NCBI RefSeq assembly: GCF_002575655.3
Contig: NC_053037.3
Location: 139,139,207 to 139,203,206 of the forward strand
Length of the DNA: 64,000 bases
Direction of reading: 5' to 3'
Origin: Aegilops tauschii subsp. strangulata
Taxonomy: Eukaryota; Streptophyta; Magnoliopsida; Poales; Poaceae
The notes below the pieces were generated by a model that was not told the DNA's origin, ran no database searches, and was given only the letters and a program-made list of their open reading frames with translations. Positions 12,007-23,837 of this stretch are shown one piece after another; positions within the stretch are counted from its first letter, which is position 1; every line of letters starts with the position of its first letter. A program made the translations under genes and the position numbers.

Positions 12007-12203
12007 TTGTCACAAATGGGCTCGTTCTCGTGGGAAGAGCACGGACCCTGGATGCGCTCCATGTTGTCGCAGATGCGCTCCTTCCCCTTGGAAGAGCACG
12101 GCTGTAGGGTGCCCTCCCTGATGTCGCAGACGGGCGCTTTCCCCTTGGAAGAGCAGATGGGCTCTTTACCCTTGGAAGAGCCAGAGAGGGTGCCCTCCTC
12201 ATG
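12007..12203 (-). CDS. Exon with PICSSKGK-type repeats, probably of the B3-like gene
   Basis: On the minus strand one frame is open from the TE border at 12203 to a GTGAGG donor at 12006 and encodes an imperfect repeat: GSSKGKEPIC, SSKGKAPVCDIREGTL, PCSSKGKERICDNMERI, PCSSHENEPICD. The periodic Ser/Lys/Gly plus PICD pattern and the donor following codon position 2 support a real exon rather than chance. A candidate acceptor near 380 would join it in frame to the B3-like exons at 385-1. The nucleotide repeat is visible as TTCCCCTTGGAAGAGCA at 12083 and 12142 on the plus strand. A Gypsy LTR starts inside the exon at 12204, so its upstream part is missing. I do not recognise the repeat. The link to the B3 exons is inferred from strand and order. 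Confidence 0.4.
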
Positions 12204-15040
12204 TGTAGCGACGCGACCTCAAACGGTCAAGTCTCTGTGCTTCAGTGTCATCCCTGGATCGGTAATGCTGACACACACAGTACTCGAAGGATTTATAACA
12301 GAGTAGCAATCACACACTTATTACATCGAATGTCTCAAAAGAGAACTTATTACAATAAATATGGCTTAAGGCCACCTAACACGATAACAACGGAAGGCTT
12401 GGAAGATAAAGTGAGTCCATCAACTCCAACGGCATAGCTGAGCTGCACGGCAATGACCTAGCGAACCTTACTCCTCGTCTGAAAAGTCTGCAACATGATA
12501 CGTTGCAGCCCGAAAACGGGTCAGCACATGGAATATGCTGGCAATGTAACACAGTAGAGCAATGAATAGAATAATGCTATCACTATATGCATATATGGCT
12601 GGTGGAGGCTCTATGGTTATATGATTTTGCGAAAAGCCAATTTTTCCCTACAACAAAGGAATAAGTTTTATTTTAACTATCATGGTAGTTGAAATATCAT
12701 TGAGAAGGTTCCTCCAACTCAACCCCTATTAAAGTAATTCATTAACCCAATAAATTAAATTAAAGTGATGAGATACAATAGGATAATCCAAATACTAGAT
12801 ACTCAAAATGTCCATAACCGGGGACACGGCTAACCATGATTAGATTGTACACTTTGCAGAGGTTTGCACACTTTTCCCCACAAGACTCAATCTCCTCTGT
12901 TGGATTTCTCGCACTACATGGTGTTTGAGAAACGGATGACCGAGACACAGTCTTTCGGAAGCATTAACTCTTTACTCTGGGTGGACAGTTACACCTACTT
13001 TCCCTCTACATCTGCTAGCCCACCACTGAAAGAGGTCACACAACTTACTCAAACTATGCCAGAGCCCATAATGGCTTGTGGCTGCACACGGAAGTTTCTA
13101 GTATGAATAATCTTAAGATCCCTTTGAGCCTGGGTGGCAGACCGTAGGAAGATCACACGGGTACTCCGGGATATCCTAGGACAACACTGGATTCTCTAGG
13201 TGCCCAAACAAGCAATCCACCCAGATGTGTATTAAAGTTGCCACCTTAAGTTGAGCCATTAATTTAACAATCTCACATCTGTCATGGATACACTCGAACC
13301 CAATCCACGTCTACGAGCATAGCAATATAAGCATAATGTAGAAGTAACTCCCAAGGTTTGATAACAAAACTAGGCAATAGGTTCTAGCTCATCAACTACT
13401 TCCCAAACCCACAAGTTAATCACATCCTAATCATGCAGTGTTTGAGGTTTGGAACTAATGCATAAAATTTGGGTATGAAAGAGTATGATCAATGTGTTAC
13501 TTGCCTTGCTGACGATCCGCAAAACCTAGGGACTCGTAGTAGCACGTTTCGCACTCCGGAAATTCTATCGCAAACAAACAATAGCATACATAAGCAATCA
13601 ATCATAGATGCACTGGTAAAACTCAAATAAGAAGATCTAACCAGAGAGTTCAACTTAAGAACTCTGGTTTGCAAAAAGAATCAAATCAAACGAAGCAACG
13701 AAACTCAAACTGCAAAAGAAACAAGATCCGATTACTAATCTAAACTAAAGTCAAATTTTACAGTACCAAAATCTTGTTCAGGTTGGTTAAACAGAAGGAG
13801 GGTTTCGAGACGAAGATCTAGGCGCTTGAATCGCCTGATTCCGATAAACGAGCGAAAAGATAAACTAAAACGAAAATCGGGTCAGAAATCGCGATCGAAA
13901 ATAATCGCGAAAAAACCCGAGAAAAAGAAAAAACGGACGAACAGGCTAACGAACGAACGTTCGCTGTCTGTGACTAACGGGCGAAAACCGTTCGTTAAAA
14001 CGAACGTACGGACGAACGTCCGCTATTTAGCCGAACCAAACTAAACCGATCTAATAATAAAAAACGGATCTAGGGTTTATAAAAAAACTGAATTGTTTTT
14101 AACAGAAAAACCGGCGGCTACCTCGGGTACGGCGGGCGGCGGCGCGGCTCCGGCGAGTCGGCAGCAGCGGTGGCGAGCAGATCCGGCGGCGGGGCGGCAG
14201 AACGGGGCGGCGGTAGCGGGGCGGCGGCGCGGCAGGGCGGCGCGGCGACACGAGCGGCGAGGTGAGGCAGCGGCGGCGGCGCTCGGGCGGCGGGGCTAGG
14301 GTTTTGGGAGGCGGGACGGCTGGGCTGGGGTCTCGGGCCCTCGGCTTATAAGGGCCGGCCGGGCCAGGAGTCCTAGACGGACACGGCCCGGCTAGGTCGG
14401 TTGACTTTTTTTTAATATTCTGACGTGCAGAAAAAGAAATAAATAAATACTAAACGGACTCCAAAAATCCCGAAATAAATTTTCCCTGTCCTCTAAAAAT
14501 AAGACGGACAAGATGAACATTTATTTGGGCCTAAAATGCAATTTTGAAAAACGCACATTTTTCCTATGCAAATAAAAAGCAATAAAATCCGAATAAAAAT
14601 CAAATATCTTATTCTAATATTTTTCCTCCAATATTTGATTTATTTTGGAGAAGTCATATTATCTCCTCTCATATATTTTAATATGACAATATTTTGGAGA
14701 GAAAAATAATAAAACCAATGATCCTTGTTTCGATATTTGATAAAATTCAAATATGAAAACGGTGAAATCCCCAACTCTCTCCGTGGGTCCTTGAGTTCCT
14801 TAGAATTTCAAGGATCGCAAATCGAAATGCAATAAAAATATGATATGCATGAATGACCTATGTATAACATTCCAAATTGGAAATTTGGGATGTTACAAAC
14901 CTACCCCCCTTAAGATGAATCTCGTCCTCGAGATTCTGGTTGGCTAGAAAATAGGTGTGGGTGGTCTTTGCGAAATCATCCTCTCGTTCCCAGGTGGCTT
15001 CATCCTCGGTATGGTGGCTCCACTAAACTTTGCAAAACTT
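12204..15040 (-). mobile_element. Gypsy element fragment: 3' LTR plus truncated internal end
   Basis: The LTR (12204-14897, 2,694 bp) starts TGTAGCGACGCGACC and ends GGGATGTTACA, the same termini as the Tekay-type element at 23838-45049. The 143 bp that follow match that element's polypurine tract and 3' coding end (compare 35925-36065). Orientation is minus, so this is the 3' LTR. Host bases TCATG (12199-12203) precede it but the matching duplication is absent, because the element stops at ~15040 where Angela sequence begins. A TTATAAG box on the minus strand near 14346 is the likely promoter. Open frames in the GC-rich leader (14093-14299) are not genes. Confidence 0.85.
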
Positions 15041-16480
15041 TATTTCCAATAAGTCAGTTGCTCGCTCCATTGTTCCGGAGAACGGAGTCTTAGTCATCTT
15101 GCCCATGAGGCATGGTTCGCAATCATGAAGTGATTCATAATCAAGTGATTCCAAAAGTCCATCAACATGGAGTTTCTTCATGCGCTTTATACCAATATGA
15201 CCTAAACGGCAGTGCCACATATAAGTTGCACTATCATTATTAACTTTGCATCTTTTGGCTTCAATATTATGAATATGTGTACCACTATGATCGAGATTCA
15301 ATAAACCATTTATATTGAGTGTATGACCGTAGAAGGTTTTATTCATGTAAATAGAACAACAATTATTCTTTGACTTAAATGAATAATCGTATTGCAATAA
15401 ACATGATCCAATCATATTCATGTTCAACACAAACACCAAATAACATTTATTTTAGGTTCAACACTAATCCCGAAGGTAAAGGGAGTGTGCGATGGTGATC
15501 TTATCAACCTTGGAATCACTTCCAACATACATCATCACCTTGCCCTCAACTAGTCTTTGTTCATTTTGTAACTCCTGTTTCGAGTTACGAATCATAGCAA
15601 CTGAACCAGTATCAAATACCCACGGGCTACTATGAACACTAATAAAGTACACATCAATAACATGTATATCATATATACTTTTGTTCAATTTGCCGTCCTT
15701 CTTATCCGCCAAGTATTTGGGGCAGTTCTGCTTCCAGTGACCATTTCCTTTGCAGTAGAAGGACTCAGTTTCAGGCTTGGGTCTAGCTTTGGGCTTCTTC
15801 ATGGGAGTGGCAACTTGCTTGCCATTCTTCTTGAAGTTCCCTTTCTTTCCCTTTCCCTTTTAGTTGAAACTAGTGGTCTTGTCAATCATCAACATTTGAT
15901 GCTTTTCTTGATTTCTACCTTCGTTGATTTCAGCATCATGAAGAGCTCGGGAATCGTTTTTGTCATCCCTTGCATATTATAGTTCATCATGAAGTTCCAG
16001 TAATTTGGTGATAGTGACTAGAGAACTCTATCAATCACTATCTTATCTGGAAGATTAACTCCCATTCGATTCAAGCGATTGTAGTACTCAGATATTCTGA
16101 GCACATGCTCACTGGTTGAGCTATTCTCCTCCATCTTGTAGGCAAAATACTTGTCAGGGGTCTCATACCTCTCGACTCATGCATGAGTCTGAAATACACA
16201 TTTCAGCTCTTGGAACATCTTATATGTTCCGTGGCATTCAAAACGTTTTTGAAGTCCCGTTTCTAAGCCATAAAGCATGGTGCACTAAACTATCAAGTAG
16301 TCATCATACCGAGCTTTGCCAAACGTTCATAACGTCTGCATCTGCTCGTGCAATAGGTCCGTCACCTAGCGGTGCATCAAGGACATAATTCTTCTGTGCA
16401 GCAATGAGGATAATCCTCAGATCACGGACCTAGTCCACATCATTGCTACTATCATCTTTCAACATAGTTTTTCTCTAGGA
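15041..16480 (-). pseudogene. Angela copy 3 gag-pol remnant
   Basis: A minus-strand frame from 15439 down matches GAG-pre-integrase (WHCRLGHIGIKRMKKLH) and ends at the junction with Gypsy sequence. A second frame (15802-15464) carries the zinc knuckle FYCKGNGHWKQNCPKYL, whose first Cys is replaced by Ser, and the protease motif VFDTGSVA in intact form. Gag sequence continues to about 16480 with several stops. It lacks the TGA shared by copies 1 and 2 upstream of the GYSFK motif (here GGA). Confidence 0.85.
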
Positions 16481-17729
16481 ACATATCAAAAATAAACGGG
16501 GAGCTACATCGCGAGCTATTGATCTACAACATAGTTATGCAAATGCTATCAGGACTAAGTTCATGATAAATTAAAGTTCAATCAATCATATTACTTAAGA
16601 ACTCCCACTTAGATAGACATCCCTCTAGACATCTAAATGATCACATGATCCATATCAACTAAACCATGTCCGATCATCACGTGAGATGGAGTAGTTTTCA
16701 ATGGTGAACATCACTATGTCGATCATATCTACTATATGATTCATGCTCGACCTTTCGGTCTCAGTGTTCCGGGGCCATATCTGCATATACTAGGCTCGTC
16801 AAGTTTAACCCGAGTATTCTGCGTGTGCAAAACTGGCTTGCACCCGTTGTATGTGAACGTAGAGCTTATCACACCCGATCATCACATGGTGTCCCGGCAC
16901 GACGAACTGTCGCAACGATGCATACTCAGGGAGAACACTTATACCTTCAAATTTAGTTAGAGATCATCTTATAATGCTACCGCCGTACTAAGCAAAATAA
17001 GATGCATAAAAGGATAAACATCACATGCAATCAAGTAAGTGATATGATATCGCCATCATCATCTTGTGCCTTTGATCTCCATCTCCAAAGCACCGTCATG
17101 ATCACCATCGTCACCAGCTTGACACCTTGATCTCCATTGAAGTACCGTTGTCGTCTCGCCAACTATTGCTTCTACGACTATCGCTACCGCTTAGTGATAA
17201 AGTAAAGCAATTACATGGCGATTGCATTTCATACAATAAAGCGACAACCATATGGCTCCTGCCAGTTGCCGATAACTGTTACAAAACGTGATCATCTCAT
17301 ACAACAAATTATATATCATCATGTCTTGACCATATCACATCACAGCAAGCCCTACAAAAACAAGTTAGACGTCCTCTACTTTGTTGTTGCAAGTTTTACG
17401 TGGCTGCTACGGGCTTCTAGCAAGAAGTTCTTACCTACGCATCAAAACCACAACGATTTTTCATCCAGTGTGATGTTTTAACCTTCAACAAGGACCGGGT
17501 GTAATCACACTCGATTCAACTAAAGTTGGAGAAACGGACACCCACTAGCCACCTGTGTGCGAAGCATGGCGGTAGAACCAGTCTCATGCACGCGGTCATG
17601 TAATGTCGGTCTGGGCCGCTTCATCCAACAATACCGCCAAGTCAAAGTATGACATGCTGGTAAGCAGTATGACTATTATCGCCCATAACTCTTTGTGTTC
17701 TACTCGTGCATATAACATCTACGCATAGA

Positions 17730-17745
17730 CCTGGCTCTGATACCA
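17730..17745 (-). other. Angela copy 3 primer-binding site
   Basis: On the minus strand it reads TGGTATCAGAGCCAGG, the standard initiator tRNA-Met complement, one base inside the 5' LTR. Confidence 0.85.
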
Positions 17746-17746
17746 C

Positions 17747-19488
17747 TGTTGGGGAACGTAGTATTCCAAAAAAAATCCTACAATCACACAAGATCTATCT
17801 AGGAGAAGCATAGCAACAAGAGGGGAGAGTGTGTCTACATACCCTCGTAGACTGAAAGCGGAAGCGTTTAGTAACGCGGTTGATGTAGTCGAACGTCTTC
17901 GCGATCCAACCGATCCAAGTAACGAACACACGACACCTCCATGATCTGCACACGTTCAGCTCGGTGACGTCCCTCGAACTCTTGATCCAGTTGAGGCCGA
18001 GGGAGAGTTTCGTCAGCACGATGGCGTGGTGACGGTGATAATGAAGTTACCGGCGCAGGGCTTCGCCTAAGCACTACGACGATATGACCGAGGTGTTGAA
18101 CTGTGGAGGGGGCACCGCACACGGCTAAGATATTGTCTGTTGTCTTTGGGGTGCCCCTCTGCCCCTGTATATAAAGGAGGGGAGGAGGAGGCCGACCAAC
18201 AAGGGGCGCGCCAGGGAGAGGAGAGTCCTACTAGGACTCCAGTCCTAGTAGGATTCGGCCCCACATTTTTTCCTTCTACCAGAGGGGGAAAAGGGGAAGG
18301 AGAGGGAGTAGGAGAAGGAAATGGGGGTGGCACCCCCTTCCTAAGTCCAATTCGGCCTCCTCCCTCGTGGGGGGCGCACCAGCCCCTTGTGGGCTGGTTA
18401 GCCTCCCTCCTATGGCCCATAAGGCCCATATCTTTCCCCGGGGGTTCCGGCAACCTCCCGGTACTCCGGAAAAATGCCCGAATCACTCGGAACCATTCCG
18501 ACGTCCAAATGCAACCTTCCATTATATGAATCTTTACCTCTCGACCATTTCGAGACTCCTTGTCATGTCCGTGATCTCATCCGGGACTTCGAACAAACTT
18601 TGATACATCAAATAACATAACTCATAATACAAATCGTCATCGAACATTAAGCGTACGGACCCTACGGGTTTGAGAACTATGTAGACATGACCGAGACACA
18701 TCTCCGGTCAATAACCAATAGCGGAACCTGGATGCTCATATTGGCTCCTACATATTCTATGAAGATCTTTATCGGTCAAACCGCATAACTACATACGTTG
18801 TTCCCTTTGTCATCGGTATGTTACTTACCCGAGATTCGATCATCGGTATCATCATACCTAGTTCAATCTCGTTACCGGCAAGTCTCTTTACTCGTTCCAT
18901 AATACTTCATCCCGCAACTAACTCATTAGTCGCATTGCTTGCAAGGCTTATAGTGATGAGCATTACCGAGAGGGCCCAGAGATACCTCTCCGATACACGG
19001 AGTGACAAATCCTAATATCGATCTATGCCAACCCAACAAACACCTTCGGAGGCACCTGCAGAGCATCTTTATAATCACCCAGTTACGTTGTGACATTTGA
19101 TAGCACACAAGGTGTTCCTCCGTTATTCGGGAGTTGCATAATCTCATAGTCAGAGGAACATGTATAAGTCATGAAGAAAGCAAGCAATAAAACTCAGCGA
19201 TCATAATGCTAAGCTAACGGATGGGTCTTGTCCATCACATCATTCTCTAATGATGTGATCTCGTTCATCAAATGACAACACATGTCTATGGTCAGGAAAC
19301 ATAATCATCTTTGATTAACGAGCTAGTCAAGTAGAGGCATACTAGGGACACTCTGTTTTGTCTATGTATTCACACAGGTACTAAGTTTTCAGTTAATACA
19401 ATTCTAGCAAGGATAATAAACATTTATCATGATATAAGGAAATATAAATAACAACTTTTATTATTGCCTCTAGGGCATATTTCCTTCA
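17747..19488 (-). repeat. Angela copy 3, 5' LTR
   Basis: 1,742 bp; plus-strand ends TGTTGGGGAACG and TTTCCTTCA. TATATAAA box (plus-strand view 18168-18175). A palindrome with 16-nt arms, one mismatch and a 2-nt loop lies at 18223-18256, upstream of the TATA in the element's orientation. Confidence 0.92.
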
Positions 19489-20805
19489 GTAATAGTGAAA
19501 TTTTAGGAAAAAGAAGCTTTCAAATAAGGAATGAATTAGTAGCATTGATACTGCCCTTAAAAGAAAGAAAGTCAAACAAAACCAAAATCAAAATCAAAAT
19601 AAAGAAGTTTATCAAAGAAAGAATGAACTAGTGGCACTGATATTACCCTTTAAGAAGAAGAAAAATAAAAAAAATGACAAAACTAATTAGTGTCATTGGT
19701 ATTACCAATTGAGAAGAAAGAAAAAAGAAAAAATAACAAAATTTGCACATAATTTTTACAAGAATTACGCATTTTTGTAATATGCAAGAATAAGCATATA
19801 ATAGTGGAATTTTCGTAAAAGAATATTTCTAAGCAGGAATGATTAAGGAGGCATTGCTATTACCCTTAAAGAAGAAAGAAAATGAGAAACATAAACACAA
19901 TCAAAATAATGAGTTTTCTAAGAAAGAATAAATTAGTGGAACTGCTATTACACTTTCACAAGGAAGAATATAAAATAAAAACTAATTAATCAAAATAATG
20001 AAGTTTCCTAAGGAAGAATGAATTAGTGGAATTTGTATTACCCTTTCAGAAGAAAGAAATGAAATAAAACTAAAAAATCAAAATAATAAAGTCTTCTAAG
20101 AAAGAAAGAATTAGTGGCATTGATATTACCCTTCCAGAAGAAAGAAAATAAATAAACTAATAAATCATAGTGAAGTTTTCTAAGGAAGAGTAAATTAGTT
20201 GCATTGATACTACCCTTTTAGAAGAACCAAAGTGAAGAAAAGACTATAACAAAATCAAAATAATGCCAAAATTTACACACAATTTACACATGAAATGCGC
20301 TTTGTTATAATATGCAAGAATAAACATATAATAGTGGAATCTCACAAAAAAGGGATTCCTAAGAAGGAATGAATTAGTGGCATTGGTATTATCCTTAAAG
20401 TAGAAAGAAAATGAAATACAAACTTAAACAGAATCAAAATAATAAAGTTTTCTAAGTAAGAATAAAATAGTGGCATTGGTATTACCCTTTAAGAAGAAAG
20501 AAGTTAAAAAAATAAAATAAACAATGACAAAATTGGCACACAATATTCACAAAAATGTGTTTTAAAAAAATATGCAAGAATAAACATATAATAGTAGAAT
20601 TTTTGCAAAATAGTCCTTTAAAAGGAATGAAATTACAATGATTTTACCCTTGAAAGAAATCAAAATAAGAAACAATGAATTAGTAGCAATAGTATTACCC
20701 TTTAAAGAAGAAAGATAATGAAAAAAGAATAAAAACTTGCACACAACTTCGTTCTAAAATTGCACTTTTTATAGTATGCAAACAATAATCATATAATAAT
20801 ATATT
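19489..20805. repeat. Degenerate AT-rich tandem array, ~88-bp period
   Basis: The phrase TTAGTGGCATTGATATTACCC recurs in diverged form near 19535, 19628, 19687, 19846, 19933, 20023, 20111, 20195, 20373, 20467 and 20679. Most spacings are 84-94 bp or about twice that. A second module (TATGCAAGAATAAACATATAATAGTGGAAT) recurs four times, near 19781, 20312, 20571 and 20776. There are no coding frames. It looks like an old satellite-like array with higher-order structure. Confidence 0.75.
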
Positions 20806-20822
20806 TTAGCACATATTTCATA

Positions 20823-21114
20823 CGCACTCCGTCTAGGTGTATAAGTGATCTTAGGTTGTGCACCGCGACCAAGACGGAGGGGAAAACGAGAGAACTCAAT
20901 GTATCTTTGATAATTAATAGCACTGCATGCAATGAACTAACCACTGCATCTCATGTTTGTTAGTCTCAAGTCATTAAAAGCATGCACGACCCACATATCT
21001 TATTGGTTGATATGTCACGAAACAAGGAACGAGGAGAGAGTTAATTTACCGTGCCTAAGTGTTTTGTGATTATTTGGTTTTCGTAAGGTGACTTACACAC
21101 CTAGACGGAGGGAG
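20823..21114. mobile_element. Complete Stowaway-type MITE
   Basis: 292 bp with inverted termini ending in CTCCGTCTAGGTGTATAAGT on the left and the near-complement ACTTACACACCTAGACGGAG on the right, flanked by TA at 20821-20822 and 21115-21116. This is the Tc1/Mariner MITE pattern. No coding sequence. Confidence 0.88.
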
Positions 21115-21116
21115 TA

Positions 21117-21954
21117 GTATTTATGTGGATGCATTTACACTCACCCAATGTTCCAATAATACCCACAAAAAAAGAACAAAAACCAGCTAAGAAAGAAAAA
21201 CAAAAAAACAAAAATATATATAATAGGAAAAACATAAAATAAACAAACTGGGAGAGCGGAGGGTTGGATCACACAGTTAAGATGCTTCTACTAAATATGG
21301 GGTCAGTAAAAGAACCAGTACAACAAACAAGATAAGCGAGGAAAAAAAAACATTGCACGAATCTCAGAGTAAAAATCAACGGCCAAGAAATCAAGTAACC
21401 CAAATTTAAAATTCAGGCAATTTACAAGTAGCTAAAGTGTCATAATAAATGTTCCAGTACTTGTGTCATGCAAAACAATATGCATGATACTAGTATACAA
21501 TACTTCTCGCTACGAGCAGTCTCAACATCAAGATCCGTGTTGCTAATTTACCTTGTAGCTTGTGCCCACTATGAGCACGTTGGTTCAGGATGATACGGCT
21601 TCCTTCTCTCTACAATTAATTTGTGCCACATCATCAAAATAGTCTACATGGCATATTTATCAACAATGATGATAATACGAGTGCTAGAGATGCCCTCAGA
21701 GATAGCTCAGATTCGGTCTCCTGCTTGTATATCACCCGGTGCTTACGTTTTGCACATGGCCTTGCTAAACCAGTTCAATAATCCTAGCTACTGGTTGTAA
21801 TAATAAGTTGGTCAACTACAAGTGGTCTCAAAACACAAGCGACTACTCCGTGTGCTTCCTCCTTAATTTCCTCATCTAATCAATGGTGGTGCTAGCTAGC
21901 TGTGATGCATCGTATGATCAGGTCAACATGTCGCTTTGTTCAGAAGTTGAGTAC
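21117..21954. other. Intergenic, nothing recognised
   Basis: AT-rich, single-copy-looking DNA with A-runs near 21170-21240. No frame, RNA gene or TE signature was recognised. Confidence 0.5.
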
Positions 21955-21956
21955 TA

Positions 21957-22005
21957 TCTCTCCGTCCCAAAATAAGTGTCAACAAAACTTTGTACGAATA
22001 TTGCT
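21957..22005. mobile_element. Stowaway-type MITE, 5' remnant
   Basis: TA followed by TCTCTCCGTCCCAAAATAAG is a left terminus of a Stowaway MITE. No matching right end was found in the next kilobase. Confidence 0.55.
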
Positions 22006-22318
22006 AGGATAAAAACTCAACTCGTAAATGACATCAGCTTAGAAAGCATTGCTCTCCTTTTTCCCCTGTAAAATAAACCTACAAAAGTGCTAGTACAATT
22101 AGATCCCAAAAAAATAATCCTGGTACCATGCCTCCGGCCTGCATGCATGACTAAAAGTAAAATGTGGCGACAGATAAACAAACCTTGGACAGTACAACAA
22201 GTAAGAAAGAGCATAGCAGTAGCAAAGACAAGAGAAAGCAACTGCATATTGTTAACTAAGTTCAGAGAGTTGTGAGAGGGAAGCCAAGGCAATCAAGCGT
22301 CCAATTAAGATGGTGCAC

Positions 22319-22480
22319 TATAAAGGTAGGAGACATGCCTAATTTATAGTGAGAGAGAGAGACAGGGAGCTTCTGGACGAACACAGAGAAAGAGAAGACA
22401 GAGGGATCATAGGAGGAAGTTAGAGGAGGATTGGCGGCTGACTTGGCTCTGAATCTCATCCTCTTCCAGTTGCCTCTTAA
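22319..22480 (+). promoter_or_regulatory. Candidate promoter and 5' leader of the PHR1-like pseudogene
   Basis: CTATAAAGG at 22318-22326 is followed by a GA-rich leader (GTGAGAGAGAGAGACAGG) and a possible donor (CAG/GTGATC, ~22490). The next acceptor CTGCAG/G at 23319 begins the exon that carries the ATG at 23371. A leader intron fits monocot MYB-CC genes. Inference only. Confidence 0.3.
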
Positions 22481-22748
22481 AAAATCAGGTGATCAATGAA
22501 GCTTCCATCTGCCTTCCCATGGATCCCTTGGCTCCGGTCCAGTCCTACTTTGCTTTGTGTTCTTGTTGATTTGGAATGTTAATGGCTCACCTGCGCTCTA
22601 TCCCCGTTATTTTTTCCCATTTCATGTCTTGTTTCAGTTTGCTCCTTTTTTTCTACCCATTTTTTGTCCTGCTTATGCGAAACAATTATCATCATGTTTT
22701 TGTAGCTCAACTCTTCCCTCGGAACAGAACTCAACTCTTCCCTAGCCA

Positions 22749-22945
22749 AAGGAGACTAGTCAAGTTTGGAACTGGGTTTATACAAAATTTATAAAGTTTG
22801 ACCAAGTAACAATATGGACATCTATGATAAAAAAATTGTGTAAATATACTCAAGGGATGGTATTGTGGTATTGTAGATGTTATTTTTATATATAAATAAA
22901 CTTGTCCAAGGTTTATAAAGTTTCACTTGGAACACAACTAATATC
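22749..22945. mobile_element. Decayed MITE interior
   Basis: TTTATAAAGTTTGACCAAG near 22788, GGTATTGTAGATGTTA near 22869 and AACTTGTCCAAGGTTTATAAAG near 22900 resemble the inverted interior of Triticeae Stowaway MITEs. Termini are not recognisable. Confidence 0.4.
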
Positions 22946-23319
22946 TAGAGTAAATGAAAACTTAGGAATGTCTATCTTTTCTCCTTACACATGAGTTTGA
23001 TTTCATGATTTGTGAAAAGAAGTTCCATAAATGACCGTAGCAATCATAGGAAGCAAACCATCATTACCTCTGAAATATGAGTGGCTATTGTTGAAGGGTC
23101 TAAATTATCTCGGAATATTCTTTTGTCCATTATGTACACTCTTTCAGCATATTTCTGAGGTCAATATAGGTCATTCTATTGACAGATTACTCCCAAGTCA
23201 AACAATGCTTTGTTTTCTTGCACCCATATTTCTGAACAATTTTTCATTTACATATTGAAATACATAGTTTGACAGGCCTTGAAATTTGTATAGTGCTTGA
23301 ATGAATATTTACTCTGCAG

Positions 23320-23837
23320 GATTGGATTGGAGCAAAGCTTTCCATCTCACTGCTCATTTTCTAAGGCACAATGAGCACACAGAGTGTACTTCCTGTGAAA
23401 CATATCATTGCTCCTAACAGCATGGCTCACGCCTGCAATGCTCCACAACCTTCAGTTCATCAAATATTCAATTCTAAATCTGATAATTACAGTTCGGCAG
23501 ATGATGTTTCTCGCGTCTCGTATGCTGACTTACCAGACCAAATCTCATCGAGCTCTTCCACATTCTATGCAAGCATGTACTCATCGTCGTCGACGAACTC
23601 CAAATTATGCCGGCAAACCAGCAGTTTGCCTTTCCTGCCTCATCCTCCTAAATGTGAGCAGCAGCAGTTTTCAGCAGCGCAATCATCATTCTCTGCTTTG
23701 TTATTTGCTGCTCATCCCAGCAATGGTGGTCAAGGTGATGATGAACATTCACATGATCTCAAGGACTTCCTTAACCTATGTGGAAACACTTCTGACAGTA
23801 GCTTCCACCGAGGAGGCAATGCCCTGGCTTTCAGTGA
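23320..23837 (+). pseudogene. PHR1-like: PHR1-like MYB-CC transcription factor, 5' half
   Basis: Related genes encode nuclear regulators of phosphate-starvation responses that bind DNA through one MYB repeat and dimerise through a coiled coil. This exon starts after CTGCAG at 23319; the ATG at 23371 opens a frame reading MSTQSVLPVKHIIAP, then Ser-rich sequence, SLPFLPHPPKCEQQQ, and DDEHSHDLKDFLNLCGN..SFH, all hallmarks of the N-terminal half of grass PHR1-type proteins. The frame is uninterrupted until AGTGA at 23833-23837, where a 21-kb retrotransposon block begins. The same AGTGA resumes at 45050 and continues the same codon frame. No MYB repeat lies in this half. Further lesions downstream make the locus a pseudogene. 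Confidence 0.85.

Larger units (their letters stand above)
15041..19488 (-). mobile_element. Truncated Copia element, Angela family (copy 3)
   Basis: Minus-strand Angela with 5' LTR (17747-19488), PBS, gag region and the start of pol. It ends inside the integrase region at ~15041, so RT, RNase H and the 3' LTR are missing. The left junction is a direct fusion to the Gypsy fragment (12204-15040) with at most a few bases of shared sequence, as expected of a deletion by illegitimate recombination. Confidence 0.9.

Noticed and set aside
19489..20805. Possible CRISPR-like repeat/spacer array
   Set aside because: Repeats are diverged, spacing is near-constant without unique spacers, and the context is a plant genome.
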